A stretch of 64,000 bases of DNA from Scilla litardierei (GCA_030789695.1 JAULAV010008687.1:114591-178590), one strand, 5' to 3'. Shown: positions 34,865 to 47,945, numbered from the stretch's first letter. A program made the numbers and translations. The notes: generated from the sequence alone by a model not told the origin.

Positions 34865-35098
34865 CTCACCTAGTAGAGTGGGTGGTCTTTGTTACGGAAT
34901 ACCTACGGGAAGCTTGGCACCCACCTAGCAGAGTGAGTGTCCCAGCAGACTGAGAGGATAGAGACTCTCACCTAGCAGAGTAAGTGGTTCTATACAGTAG
35001 TACAGTTTCACCTACGAGGCGTCCGTCGCTCACCTAGCAGAGTGAGAGATACGCTACCGATCGTGGGGATAGAGGCACTCACCTAGCAGAGTGAGTGG
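34865..35098 (+). repeat. Five-copy inverted motif array in LTR of gypsy element 2
   Basis: The unit CTCACCTAGCAGAGTGAG is an imperfect palindrome (CACTCAC..GAGTGAG arms around CTAGCA). Copies lie at roughly 34867, 34920, 34974, 35031 and 35077, spaced about 46-57 bp apart. The block recurs in the other LTR at about 40372-40602. Confidence 0.75.
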
Positions 35099-35888
35099 CC
35101 ATACATTGTCTTGTCTTGAGCACTTGGGTTTGGTGTAGGGTTGAGCGTGCGCACGGGGAGAGGGTCTGATCCCCCTCGAACCGTAAGGCGTGAACCCTTC
35201 GAGTCACACGTGTCTTCTTGTCATGTCCTGTCCTGTCTTGCAGGTCTTGTCATGTCTTGTCACGACCTGTTTAGGTTAGTCCCATAGTCGGTATCACATG
35301 CTACGACTACTGCTTTCTACGCTTCACTTTCCTGCTGAGTTACTTCTTTTTTGTTACACTGTTATAACTCCAGCATGCTAATCAACCAGTAAACTATTGT
35401 TTAATAGTTCGGTACACTTACAGTAGAGTCTGACCCTTCTTGTAGACTTTACCTGACGTACAGTTCCTTTCTTTTGGGTGATGTACGTCAGGTGTCGAGA
35501 CAGAGTACGTTGGCGAGGCGGAGGACGTAGAGCCAGAGGACACCGATCCTGAGTACGTGCCTGAGGAGGACCAGAGCTAGAGATCTTCACATTGTTGATT
35601 CAGAGGTTTCACTGCTGTTTAGTTGGGTGCTTGCACCATTAGTTTACTTTCAGCTGTTTTGTAGCCGTGTTGGCTTTTGTTTAGACTCCCTGTACTTTTC
35701 CGGATATCTATTGAATAAAATGAATGCATCTCTTTTAATACTTTTGTTGTTCTGTACTAACCTACAGGGACATGTTCCTTCGTCTTGGAGTACCACACAG
35801 ACGCTTATTCGGTCCGAGCTTCAGAGCTCCGGCCAAAGCGGGCCTTGTCACGTTTCGCTTTCGTCGTTTTGGGAAGCGGGGCATGACA

Positions 35889-36013
35889 GGTTTTAGTGGT
35901 GGCCCATGCAAGTCCTTTTCTGCAAAAAGTTCGGAACGACAGAAGTACTAACATTCTTTTTATTATTATCCAGTAGTGTGTGTGAGTCTAAGCTGTGTTT
36001 TTCCTGTCGTTAG
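35889..36013 (+). other. Leader of gypsy element 2
   Basis: It opens with GGTTTTAGTGGTGGCC, shared with gypsy element 1, and ends TCCTGTCGTTAG just before ATG 36015. No coding is seen. Confidence 0.6.
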
Positions 36014-36014
36014 G

Positions 36015-37089
36015 ATGGTGGGAGGACGTGAAGCTTGAGTTGGACCTTCAGCTGATGGGACCATGGATGGCCGAGGTGACGATTTACGCCAATTACTGGG
36101 CGTTATGAGGGAGATGCTGGACGTTCACCATCAATTGGTTTAGCAGTCCCACCGTGCTGCCCATGCTCCTCCAGTTGCAATGCCACCGCCTCCGCCTGCC
36201 CCTCGAGCTGATCCGGGAGTGAAGTAGTTCAATGAGCTTCAACCGAAGACATTTTCTGGGAAGGAAGGGCCGTTGGCTGCTGATGAGTGGATTCTGAGTA
36301 CTGAGGAGAAGCTGGTAGCTGCGAAGATTCCTGATGATACCCGAGTTGAGATAGCAAAGATGCAGCTGACCGAGAATGCTAGGAACTGGTGGCGCATTGA
36401 GGAGAGGCGCCTGCAGAAGCCAGTGGAGTGGAAGACTTTCCGACCGATGTTCAAGGAGAAGTACTTCACCAAAGCTGCTAGGAGGGAGCTGTTGAGCAGA
36501 TTTGTAGATCTGACGCAGGGGGATATGACCGTCGACGAGTACGAGGCAGAGTTCGAGATGCTGAGTCGGTTTGCCCCATATATGGTGAGGAAGGAGGAGA
36601 AACGAGCTGATCGTTTTCGTCAGGGATTGCGTCCGAAGATTCAGGCTTCTATGTCTTCAGCAGATTTCACGACCATGGGAGCGGTGCTGAATGCCGCGAG
36701 GAACCATGAGACCATATCGCGTCTACCTGATCCTTCTGATGATGGGGGAAAGCGACAGAAGGAGCAGCATAGGCCTTCTGCTGGGTCTATAGTGGGACCA
36801 TTTCAGTCAGTGCCTTTCAAGAGGCCAGGAGCACCTGCTCAGCATCAGACGAAGGGCCCATGCTTTTTCTGCGGCAAGCCAGGGCATCAGCAGAACACTT
36901 GCAGGAAGAAGCTGGGTTTGTGTCTGGCATGTGGAGCTGCCACACACGCCTTTATAGATTGCCTGAGGTATCGCCATACTGAGGGCGGAGCACCGGCCCC
37001 ACTGCAGAGTAGAGCACCTGCCCCTACCCAGAGAGGAGCTGTTATCCGTGGAGCATATGTCATGACAGCAGCGGATGGCGTCGATGCAG
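36015..37089 (+). pseudogene. gypsy element 2 gag remnant
   Basis: The original start is probably ATG 36015 (MVGGRE), but stops near 36036, 36141 and 36226 plus a likely shift disable the first 85 codons. From 36273 the frame is open: PLAADEWILSTEEKL, ARNWWRIEERR, FTKAARRELLSRFVDLTQGD, LSRFAPYMV, then two zinc knuckles, CFFCGKPGHQQNTC and CLACGAATHAFIDC. It is clearly related to the gag of element 1. At 37090 it meets GTAACTCC, a donor at the same relative site as in element 1. Confidence 0.88.
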
Positions 37090-38123
37090 GTAACTCCATA
37101 GTTTTGAATCTTTCATATTATAGGTTAGCTTATTTTTGGCTGCTTATGTATGTTTCAAAACTTTTTGTTCCTTTCAAATCAAACCTTTAATGTTTTGGGA
37201 TTAGCCCACAAAGATCACAACCCACCTATCTTCCCTCATCCAATATCACAACTCCACACGTTTTTCCCAATGTTTTAAAATATGTCTTAGGCCTTAAACT
37301 TTCTTTTCTTTTCCCCTTCGGGAGTGTTATTTTTTTTGATTGATATGATATTGTTAGTATTAGCTATTTTGTTATAGGATTATGTTGCGGGTAGGTATAG
37401 AGTGAGATGAGGTATGCGGTAGCGGTGATTAATTGATTTTGAACACAAAGATATTAGATTAGAATTTCTTTGGGATGAAAAGAATGAGGTGTCCAAGACT
37501 TATCTATTTACTTTTAATAATACCAAGGCGTGAAGGATTCAATGGAAATGCTAGTTGGATGAAATTATATACGGGGATGAGAACTTATCAGACCTGAAAC
37601 TTGGACGAGTGGTAGATAGGAGTAGCTATGGAGGTATATTATGATTTAGAGTGGTCATGAGAATAAGTAGAACATTTAAAGCATCAAGACTTGATCATTA
37701 AGTTGACGTGAGAAGACATTGGAAGTAAGACAACATGTTGAGATGAATGGATAGTTAGGAAGACGGATTTTATAAGATTGGGAGATTAGATGATAGGGGT
37801 AAGGATAGCTGTGGTTCAATGGTTCATTGATTAAGGAAAATAGATTCATGAGTCGATATGAGGGATGATACTTTGGGGCCGAGATGATTGAAGACTTGTA
37901 GGCGATGGCGTGGATCTATGATCAGGTGCTAGGGTGTGATTCTAGATGTAGCATTAGCCAGTGGAGAAACGCGTTATTGGATTATTGAGGAACGTCGTTT
38001 GAAGTTATAGGATTAGCGAATCATTATGTGAGATATGGAAGTCGTAGGCATAAGTGTTTATTGATACTATTATTATTAGTATAAGAGATTCCGAGGACGG
38101 AATCATTTCTAAGGTGTGTAGAA
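37090..38123 (+). other. Internal region of gypsy element 2 without pol
   Basis: About 1 kb between gag and the 3' LTR, where protease to integrase should be. I find no DSGA, FIDD or D,D,E motif in any frame. The sequence is AT-rich with many stops. The end TCTAAGGTGTGTAGAA before the LTR is a poor polypurine tract. The element is thus gag-only and depends on others, or it is a deletion derivative. Confidence 0.75.
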
Positions 38124-41100
38124 TGTAACGGTCACATTCCGACCGTATGTATTTTAGCGTGTATCTTTGTTTTCGTATGCGTTTTTCATTTTATTACTAT
38201 TTTTCGTAGATCAGACTCGTGACCAGATCCCGTATTTATGATCCTCTCGAAGGCGCGATCACCCCGATATTTTCTTTGTAATTTTTGGACGTCGGAGGAC
38301 CAATCCGCGTATCTCATTTTAAATTTTGTTTTTTTAAAATTTTTTTTCAAAATGCGTTTGTATTAAAGTGGCAGTACGTTTTTTTCCTAAAACAAAACAC
38401 ATAATAATTATTTTATTTTTTTTAAAACTCAAACCTAAATTAACAGTTTCCTAATAATCTAAATACCCCAGGTCTATTTCTTTAAAGAGGATCTTGTTTT
38501 GATTTTTTTTTGTGTTATCTCCACACTATCTCACGTTATCTCCCCACTCCCCGAATCTCTCTCCAGGCAACGAATCCTTCCCTTTCCCATTCTATTAAAA
38601 AAGGCTAACCGAGTCCCAACACTCAACCACATGTGAGGACTGCCCCAGGCCCTCTTTCTATTTTTTTTCAAAGCCATACTCTCCCCTCTATATAGCTAAG
38701 CCTAAGCCATACTATTTTGATAGCCAACCCTAGATGAAACTAGGGTTTCCAATTTTCCTTTTGAACCGCACAACACAGCAGCCTTTTGTTCACCCAATCA
38801 CTCTCCCTACTCTATAAAATATAAACCTAAGTCTGTCTTTTCTCACAACAGAACCCTAGGGGAAGCTAGGGTTTCCTAACCTCTACAGCCGCACCCACCA
38901 TAAGCTCACGTTCCTATTCTAAGCCCGCCTCCAGGCCGAGCTTTCTCTTCCCCTCTCTTCATCCCCTCAGCCAAGCCTCCCACCGTCGGCCCCTACGCCG
39001 GACAGCCTCGCCTCTTGACCACGTCCTTCTCATCCTCTCCCTACCTCAGCTTACCCCCCGTCTTCAGTGCCTTGACTCCGTCGCGACTGCCTGAACAGGC
39101 CCGCCACCCGCCACTCTTCGTACGCAGACAGTAGCAGCGGCAGCTGCGTTTTCTGGCGCCTCCCTTCATCGCCTCAGGAGACCATCGCTGCCCTGCGTCA
39201 CGAGTTGCCTTTTCCACTGCGACGACGACGCCTGAGCCTCTCCTTGATCTCCCCACGAACCCCGCCGTTGGAGCCGCTCAGCCTGACGTCGACCCGCGCT
39301 TCTCAGCCACCTACATGCAACGACAACGAAGAGGAACGACGGGCTGGGTTTAATACTTGAGTTGTCCTCTCATTGCTTGGAACTTATTATATATGTGGTC
39401 AGGTTATATATACTAGTAATATATATAGCTTATATACAAGTTACACAGTCTTAAAAATATATTATCTTTATGTAAACTTTGAATTCCATGTTATATAATG
39501 TTTTAGACTTTATTTTGCAAATATACAGTATATTGGCTCCTAGGTTAGCTTAATACTTTACAAAACAGTAAATTATAAGTAGTAGTTATGAGTATATATA
39601 TTTATATGAGTTGGGTAAATAATACTGTTAAGGATTCTCAGGGTTGGTATTAATCTTATAGTGTAGAGAACCACGTCTCCCACCGCGATCCATCATCGTT
39701 ACCAGTTCCGACGTTAAACTCACACGCGACCGTCAGACCAGGTTGGTCCCCTAACTCGTAGTAAACCCACACCGTAGCAAAACTGAACCCTAACTAAAAT
39801 CGGACGGCTGTAACTAAATTTACTTTCTGCTTCCTTAAAACAATGTGTAACCGTAGATCGACGATCGGACTTTTTGACTGTGCACATAGGATAGAATCGT
39901 CGGATAGACTGAACGGATATTTTGACATGGGACTGTTAGGGTAGCCACGTCCAACCTAGAAACAAACCCTAATAGGACTTGATGAAAATCGCGACCTGAC
40001 ACCGTCATCGTGACCTGTTTCAGACGGACTACCGCGGACGCGATGACTGGACGAGACGACCCGGACAGAAGACACACTCGCCATCGCAGGCAAGTGTACT
40101 CACTTGCTCTTTCGGCCGTGCCTAGGCCTTAGACTGTTAGAACTATTAAACTGTGAACAAATAGAACCGGACGTGAAATGATAGCGTCCGGGACGCCCCT
40201 GACGACTTAGACTTGACGACGAAGTCTGAGCGCAACAACAACAACTTTTGACACCTTAGGGTTATCTTGTGTATGCGTGTGTGTGGACACCCTAGAACAA
40301 CTTTGCCTTGCCATGTCATGAACATCTTGCACGTCGTGTCTTGTGTAGCCAGCGGGCAATGAGACGCTCACCTAGTAGAGTGGGTGGTCTTTGTTACGGA
40401 ACACCTATGGGAAGCTCGGCACCCACCTAGCAGAGTGAGTGTCCCAGCAGACCGAGAGGATAGAGACTCTCACCTAGCAGAGTGAGTGGTTCTATACAGT
40501 AGTCAGTTTCACCTACGAGGCATCCATCGCTCACCTAGCAGAGTGAGAGATACGCTACCGATCGTGGGGATAGAGGCACTCACCTAGCAGAGTGAGTGGC
40601 CCTACATTGTCTTGTCTTGAGCACTTGGGTTTGGTGTAGGGTTGAGCGTGCGCACGGGGAGAGGGTCTGATCCCCCTCGAACCGTAAGGCGTGAACCCTT
40701 CGAGTCACACATGTCTTCTTGTTGTGTCCTATCCTGTCTTGCTGGTCTTGTCACGTCTTGTCACGACCCGTTTAGGTTAGTCCCATAGTCGGTAGCACAC
40801 GCTACGACTACTGCTTGCTATGCTTCACTTTCCTGTTGCGTTACTTCTTTTTTGTTACACTGTTATAACTCCAGCATGCTAATCAACCAGTAAACTGTTG
40901 TTTAATAGTTCGATACACTTGCAGTAGAGTCTGACCCTTCTTGTAGACTTTACCTGACGTACAGTTCCTTTCTTTTGGGTGATGTATGTCAGGTGTCGAG
41001 ACAGAGTACGTTGACGAGGCGGAGGATGTAGAGCCGAAAGACGCCGATCCTGAGTACGTGCCTGAGGAGGACCAGAGCTAGAGATCTTCACGTTGTTGAT

Positions 41101-41389
41101 TCAGAGGTTTCACTGCAGTTTATTTGGGTGCTTACACCATTAGTTTACTTTCAGCTGTTTTGTAGCAGTGTTGGCTCTTGTTTAGACACCCCATACTTTT
41201 CCGGATATCTGTTGAATAAAATGAATGCATCTCTTTTAATACTTTTGTTGTTCCGTACTAACCTGCAGGGACCTGTTCCTTCGTCTTGGAGTACCACACA
41301 GACGCTTATTGGGTCCGAGCTTCACAGCTTCGGCCTAAGCGGGCCTTGTCACGTTTCGCTTCTGTCGTTTTGGGAAGCGGGGCGTGACA
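38124..41389 (+). repeat. 3' LTR of gypsy element 2 (3,266 bp)
   Basis: It starts TGTAACGG and ends GGCGTGACA, followed by the target duplication GTACA. It is the longer of the two copies: 39887-40085 holds about 192 bp absent from the left LTR, so that copy probably suffered a deletion. The rest is as described for the 5' LTR, including the TATA box at 38689-38695. Confidence 0.93.
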
Positions 41390-41394
41390 GTACA

Positions 41395-41864
41395 TAAACT
41401 CTTTGGATCCTCCTGGGTTGCCACAATTTACACTTGAGCTTAAGGTTGGTTGTCCTATTATTTTATTACGAAATATTGCACCTAAAGATGGGCTCTGCAA
41501 TGGCACTCGATTGATGGTTGTCAGATGTGCATCACGTGTCATTGAAGCTCAAATTTTAAATGGGGATAAAGCCGGTTGTTTTGTGTTTATTCCAAGAATA
41601 TCTTTGTCACCATCGGCTACAGAATTAACTTTTCGTATGACAAGAAGGCAGTTTCCTGTCCGTGTGACATATGTTATGACTATTAATAAAGCCCAAGGAC
41701 AATCTGTAAAGTTTGTTGGAGTTGATTTGCAGACCCCAGTTTTCAGTCATGGACATCTTTATGTGGCACTTTCAAGGTGCACATCTTTTGATCGTGTATG
41801 TGTCCTTCTTCAGCCCAACATAAATAACACAGTAAACATCATTTACCCAGAAGTTCTACTATGA
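41395..41864 (+). pseudogene. Helitron helicase, C-terminal part
   Basis: The frame continues directly from 32814 across the target duplication. It contains [48 protein letters not shown] (helicase motif V) and [11 protein letters not shown] (motif VI) and ends YPEVLL at a TGA (41862-41864). These are the usual last motifs of PIF1-like Helitron helicases, so this is the natural end. No lesion is seen in this part. Confidence 0.92.
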
Positions 41865-41971
41865 TTTCCAATGTATGATAAAAATTGTATGTAAGTTTTT
41901 TAACTTTTTTTCTTTACATTGTTTTATTTATATTATTTGTTTAAATGACCATTTAAAAAATTATTTATCGA

Positions 41972-42790
41972 TTGTTGTCTAACATGCAGGTATATCATTA
42001 TCATACGTTACCAAGCTTTAAAATGTGGACACACATTACCATATATGGCAGGGTAAGAAATTTTTTCCTTTACTACATTTCATTGCATGACTTGATATTT
42101 TTTTGTATGCATTGTTTGATAAAATATATTGGTTTGTATTTTTATGTAGATAGATGATGATGAAGATTTGGCAAAAACTGTAGGTTCCTTATCATAATTC
42201 TACATTATATATTTTATCTACTATGTTTGCATTAACATTTTTGTTCTCATAGGTTCTGTTACTTCAAAACAATCACATAAATGTCAAGCTACGGTGTTAT
42301 ATCGGATTTTGGTTTGATAAGGTATGCATACCGTTACAAACATTCCCATTTTGCCATTAAAAATTAGTTACTGTTTATTATTATTATTATTTTCAGCTAA
42401 TTGCTAAAAGAACTTACAAGTAACGGCGACGAGTCACATTGAAGACAAATCAATCTTCTTTTTCGAGGTAATATAAAAATCATAGATTTTGTTTTTCAAA
42501 ATATCCTATTCATTGACCATCAAAATACCTTTTTTGTTATAGAAGTGGAAGATGGTTCTTGCCGAGCTTGCTTGGTTCCAGAAAGCACGCCATCCACCAC
42601 TCCAACGAAAAAAGGTAAATAAATGTATAAATTTAATTTTTTCCATATTATCAAATATATATTAATTTTTCTAAGAAATTTATGTTATTAATTTATCTAG
42701 GTTATTGCTCATCCCATTAACTCTCCACTTTGGATTGAGCTTGACACGTCATCTTTTTATAATGTGATGAGGAAAAGGTTTTCTGCTTAA
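41972..42790 (+). other. Exon-like scraps downstream of the helicase (unidentified)
   Basis: Several short pieces have AG/GT borders: about 41990-42051 (VYHYHTLPSFKMWTHITIYGR, then GTAAG), 42150-42180 (IDDDEDLAKT), 42254-42320 (VLLLQNNHINVKLRCYIGFW, then GTATGC), and 42703-42790 ending VIAHPINSPLWIELDTS..FSA and a stop. They may be exons of a captured or second Helitron gene. No family is recognised and the chain is not proven to be one gene. Confidence 0.3.
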
Positions 42791-44133
42791 ACATGAGGAA
42801 GGTAATAAAAGTGAGTTGTACAAAGTAATTAGATATATCTTCGTTTCTAATTTTTCTATTCTAATCTATGATTTTATTTTTTATTTTCAGGACACACGGC
42901 CCTAGCTTCATATGTAAATTTTGTTGGTTTTAAATGCCTGTGTGAGAGATGGTGTTTTTGAAATTGGACTGCATGGTTGTTCAATCCAAAATGTATTTTT
43001 GTGTATATTTGTTCATAGTTAAGAGTTTTTTCTTTTAGCATATAGTTTAGGTTGTGTGATATTATAAGTCGATGTAAAAAAATGTTGTCTTAAGTACTAT
43101 TTTGGTTGAAAATATGATTTGGGGAAAACTCCCTTCAAAAAATCACTGAGTACGACTATATCCATTGTAGAAGAAGGAAAATTTTATTAATGTCTTTGTC
43201 TCAATGATGTTTCTTATTTATTTCTTAAGAAGGAAAGTTTTACTATAATTTGAAGCTAAATTTGGTGCGTTCTCTGATGGTGAGGACATGATCATCTGCA
43301 TTTAAATTCGATACTCTCGCACTCTTCTGCTTATAGATCACTTCTATTTATTGAGTTAACTCAATCGTTACCATGTTTTTACTCCATGACAGAGTGCTCT
43401 TGCGTTCAGCTCTATCTCTTGCTTCAAGTGTTGGGGAGTTAAATAGAGCAATCTCGCAGACTGAGACCATGATGCCAAAATCTACTCTTTGATCAGGTAT
43501 TGATTTTTAACCCTATTTTGGTTAAATGTTGGGAGAAATTTACATGTTTTTATTCGCTCAGAAATATTTTAGTTTGATATGTTTCCGTTATTTGGACTAA
43601 AAATAGGCGAGCTTCTAATATGTTTCGCATATTACCTGTTAAGATTATCGAATCACTTCTTCCTAAAAGGGAGCTCTTCTATGAGGCAATACATGTTTGT
43701 TTCCCTTCAGTTTTTGCTGATTCTTTACTTTTTGTTAAACATAAAGAATAAAGATCCTTTTCATCTCATGCTTTTTACTATAAATATGTGAGGCAATTTT
43801 AACTCCTTGCTTGCTAAAAAAAGTTGATCTTTGTGGTTCAAATGAAATATATGGCATTACAATTTTGAATCACATTTGCAAGATAACGGACTATCTGTGT
43901 ACATTGTTTGATGCGTGTAGCATTTAGAGGAGATTTCTATATACATGATGTTTGGTGTGCTAAAATGTGTATTATTATTTTTGATTTTAGCTGAATGGAA
44001 TATGTTGTTGTTTTAGGTTTCTTTTGAAAGTGTGTACAAAGCAAGGATCCTTTTTTCAGAATGTATCGACTTTACTTATACATTCTATGATATAAGCGTA
44101 AATTTTCCAATTGTAATTTCAATTCATTTGCAG
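42791..44133. other. Helitron tail, no clear gene
   Basis: AT-rich DNA. A coding-like stretch at about 43393-43496 lies between CATGACAG and GATCAG|GTATTG, but no frame is open across it. Nothing else is supported. Confidence 0.4.
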
Positions 44134-44183
44134 GCGACTTTGGACTTGCGAAAACACTGAAGGTGGATGGTTTGACTTCTTCT
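44134..44183 (+). pseudogene. Captured exon of a NEK-type protein kinase (activation loop)
   Basis: The 50-nt segment is framed by ATTCATTTGCAG and TCT|GTATGT. With a G from the previous exon it encodes GDFGLAKTLKVDGLTSS. DFG is the metal-binding motif of protein kinases, and the following LAKTLK.D.LTSS closely matches what I recall of plant NIMA-related (NEK) kinases. No HRD loop or APE segment is found nearby, so only one exon was kept. This suggests transduplication by the surrounding Helitron. Confidence 0.6.
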
Positions 44184-47100
44184 GTATGTATCATTATGTA
44201 TCTATTATTTTAAGTAAAATTTTCTTATCTTTTTATAAAAAAAATTTGTACAATCAAAAAAATACAATTCTAATCTTAAGCATGCCAATTTGCGGTCCAT
44301 TGTTTCCATAATACGGATAGTCTTACTGCATGTTTTTGGAAAAGTGCACGCTAGGTTGCTAGAATAAACCTTCTGTTATAGTTACATGAATATGTCTGGT
44401 TAAAGTGATTATAGCAAGAGATAGAATCACATTAATGTTTGGAAGTAAAACTGATGGCAATACTTCTTTGTGAACATTCATCTTCATTTCTTTTTTTTCT
44501 TTTCATTTTCATTTTCATTTGTTTTTGACATCGCATGGGCACTGATGTGGATGTTGGAACTTGGAATAAGCTCTAAGCTCTTGCTTGGCAAGAGTAAAAA
44601 TATAGGGTTTTGTTTGAATTTGTATGTTGATGAGAACATTGGAAGAGAAGTATGTACTTATACACAATTAGTATGCTGATAAGATACTTATTTTTGTTAT
44701 TGATTTCAAATAATATCTTCAGTTTTTTCCCTCATTGGTTTTTGTTTCAATTTATTCAGATTCTTTAAAGGTGAATATCCTTTTTTGCTTCACATTTATA
44801 TTGTATGCATTATGGATTTATGCTCCACGTTATGAAATTCCATCCTTATAGCTTAGTCATTGGGCATGTGAACAACATGGGATCTGGTGTGACACTTCAA
44901 TAACTTGCACAAATTATATTAGAAGCATACTATTAAGCGATGGTACAGCTACTATTTTAGATATGTTACGAGAAGGGCAGAATTCAACTTCAGCCACCAC
45001 AACCAAAGGTAAGCTCAAACCTTCCAAGCATGGAATCTTGCACTATTTTTTATAGAAGGGCACCATTGTCATAGCAGTGAACCCTGAAATAGTTATCTTG
45101 ATTTCTGGTTTAATTTTCTATGCATCTTCATTATTTTATAAACTCTTCGAGCGGCATGGTCATTCTTCTCTCTCTCAACGTTTAGGAGCAACAAAACAAG
45201 TGAACAAAGCTTTGATAATGTGCAAAGCTCCAAATCATGGTGGAAATATGTCAACTAAATGAATCTACATCCAATTTATTTCAAGTTTTCTGATCTTGCG
45301 TTCTAGCCGCTCATCGCCATAATTTCATATCTGATGCCAAGTCGAATCATCTAATGGTGTAAGCAAATGCCATGTAAATGTGTGCCGTGGTGAGATTATT
45401 TACTTATTTTTGATTATGTTCTTGGGGTTTTTTAAGGAATTGTTCTGTTTCGGGTCCAATTTTAATTAAAAAAATTCGATTGCATGTAGATACGAAGAGT
45501 CATTACATGAATATTTTACAGAATTACTTTTTTTGGGTCCCTATAAATTAATCTGAATTTCAGCATAGAGGGTGTTGATCCCCTTTGGACTTTTTCTATT
45601 TTTGCCCTGTTGAGGAAAGCTGCCCTTTAAATATATGCCCCTCCATCTACCCAGACTTTCCAATGTTCCTTTGTTCTTGACATCGAGGATGATATATTGA
45701 TATATGCTAGGAGGCCATGCTTATGTTTTGGACATCAGCCTATAATATTTGCTTTGGGATATAGGCACCTTCTTCTATTCAAGTTCAAAAGTCAGTAACT
45801 TACCCCCTAATTTTGGGAATCCAAATGGAAGCATACTTTTTTACTCTAAGACAGATGCTGAATACTTATATGGCATACATCCCTATATTTTATTATAGAA
45901 GTCCACATATTATGTTTCAGAACTATATGAAGTATGTGGACTTTCATAAACCATAATGAATTATGCATTAACTTTAGAATTAAGATGCACTAATCTGGCC
46001 TAGAAAAATTGGAAAGCAAATGAAAATTCTTTTTGTGAAATCCTTATAATGCACAATATGTAATAATAATTTGTGATTATATCATTAGAAATGCATCTAG
46101 ACTTTTACATGCATGTACAAATCACTCATGCATGCACAGATGCACCAATGTCATGCCACTGTGGTCTCATGTTCTGCTATTTTTGAAATTTATATGTCAC
46201 ATATCGTGTATCCATGTATACGTCCCATTTCTATATGTATGAATCTTAGCAGGTTCAAGCTGTGTGAAGCTTGCCATAAAAACTTTCCTGGCCAGTTGGT
46301 GATAATGAGAATATTTATTTTTATTTTTATTTTTATGGCCAAATTGAGCTCCTTTAATCCAAGAACAACCACAATTAGCATGCTGAAGATTATTATATGT
46401 TACTTCCTAAATGTGACCTGTATGATCTAAAGCACACTCATCCATTAAGCTCATACATTAAGAGCTGACAAATTATTGGGCCATGGGTTAGAAATTCAGA
46501 AATCTTTGAAGGGCATATGGAATTGGCAAAAAAGCCTTTGGCAAGGAACAGATCAAAGTCCATTTGAACAAAAGCCATATGAAGAAAATGATTAATATAT
46601 GCAAAACTGTATTCTATTTTACAGTAGTCATACATTGGAAAGATGACATACAGAATAAATTATCAATCTGAAAGGAAATGATTTTTCACTTATATGATCA
46701 TATATATAAAGTATATCAGGATGTCCATAACAATGCATAAATATTAGTGAATCAGTGAGCCAATCCCCTGATAACATTGCTCCGAAGTTCCTTAAAAAGT
46801 TATTTCTAAAGAATAATGAGAACCACCTAACGAGTGAGAAAATAGGCAAATAATTGAGTGAATACCAAGAAATTGGTTGCTTCTTGATATTATGACATTA
46901 TCCACCAACTTACATGCTCCTATTTTTAGGCCTGGTGTGAGATTTTATGCTGAAGTTACTTGGATTTGTATTTCTTTGATGATTCTTGAGGATGTGTCTA
47001 TTATCTGAAGCGTACATCATGCCTTGACATATAGCTTTGTTGGCATGCTAAGGGGCAACACAGAGCATCTTCCTTTCTATAAACTAACTCATATGGCAAT

Positions 47101-47945
47101 CTTACACATAATTAGTACAAAATGTGTAAAATCTTACACATAATTACACATAAGGTACTTGGATTTGTATTTATTTGATGATTCTTTAGGATGTGTCTAT
47201 TATTTGAAGAATACATCTTGACTTGACATGTAGATCTGTTGGCATGCTATGGGCCAACACAGAACAACTTCCTTTCTTTCTATAAACAAACTCATATGGC
47301 AATCTTAGAAAGATCATGACACCAATAAAGAAAAAGCTTTGCATTAGAATAGTGATCAAGGCTCGATATAAAGCAAGTTAGATAACAAAAATGTTTCAAC
47401 CATATGAATATATCAAAAATGACTGTGTCATATTGAAGAAAAATAGCATGCTGTCTGAAATTTTAGAGGTAGATGTTTAGTTTTCCAAATTTTATTTCAG
47501 AGTCATTTTTTTAAATTTTCTTCAGATCTGGTATTTTTGGTCATTTGGGGCATCAATTCTCTTGATTTTGTTTGTTCCAAATAAATTCTTTGTTGCATAG
47601 ACTTTTCTGAAATATAATCAGAATCATATTGAAGTGAAAACAGTCAATTCTCTATCATTAGTATGTCTAGATTAAAAGTGCATGCATGCAGAGCGATGAA
47701 TGGACTCATTTGATGTTCTATAATTTATTCTTATTTGTTGACATCTTCCCTTCCATCTTATTACAGAGTTTCAGCATTCCATTGGCATGTGCAGCATATA
47801 CATGGACGTAAAATAACTACACAAAGTTAAAAAAAACAAAGAAGACATCAATATGAGGAAGATCACATTTCATTCAATTGCTGATGATTCTTGCCATTAT
47901 TATGTTGTTATGAGTCCTTGGTAATTTTTCTTCTTTTTACGACAG
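44184..47945. other. Helitron tail, mostly non-coding
   Basis: AT-rich DNA with no gene I can support. A possible exon ends at 45007 (codons DGTATILDMLREGQNSTSAT before AAAG|GTAAGC), with no recognisable family. A direct duplication of about 148 bp lies at 46958-47104 and 47157-47306. Other short frames (e.g. 45077-45262, 46113-46430) lack features of real proteins. Confidence 0.4.
46958..47306 (+). repeat. Direct duplication, two ~148-bp copies
   Basis: Both copies run from ACTTGGATTTGTATTT through GGATGTGTCTATTAT and GTTGGCATGCTA to ACTCATATGGCAATCTTA (46958-47104 and 47157-47306), with scattered substitutions. They are separated by about 50 bp of ACACATAATTA-type repeats. Confidence 0.8.

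Larger units (their letters stand above)
32815..35888 (+). repeat. 5' LTR of gypsy element 2 (3,074 bp)
   Basis: It starts TGTAACGGTCAC and ends GGGGCATGACA. It repeats 38124-41389 with many small differences and lacks about 192 bp present there (compare 34583 with 39887-40085). Its last ~15 bases match the LTR end of gypsy element 1. It contains a TATA box at 33383-33389 (CTCTATATAGC), a C-rich stretch at 33590-34010, and five copies of a CACCTAGCAGAGTGAGTG hairpin at 34865-35098. The target duplication is GTATA (32810-32814) against GTACA (41390-41394), with one mismatch. Confidence 0.93.

Noticed and set aside
46113..46430. 105-codon plus frame
   Set aside because: Low-complexity (IFIFIFMAK) and no family similarity; likely chance in AT-rich DNA.
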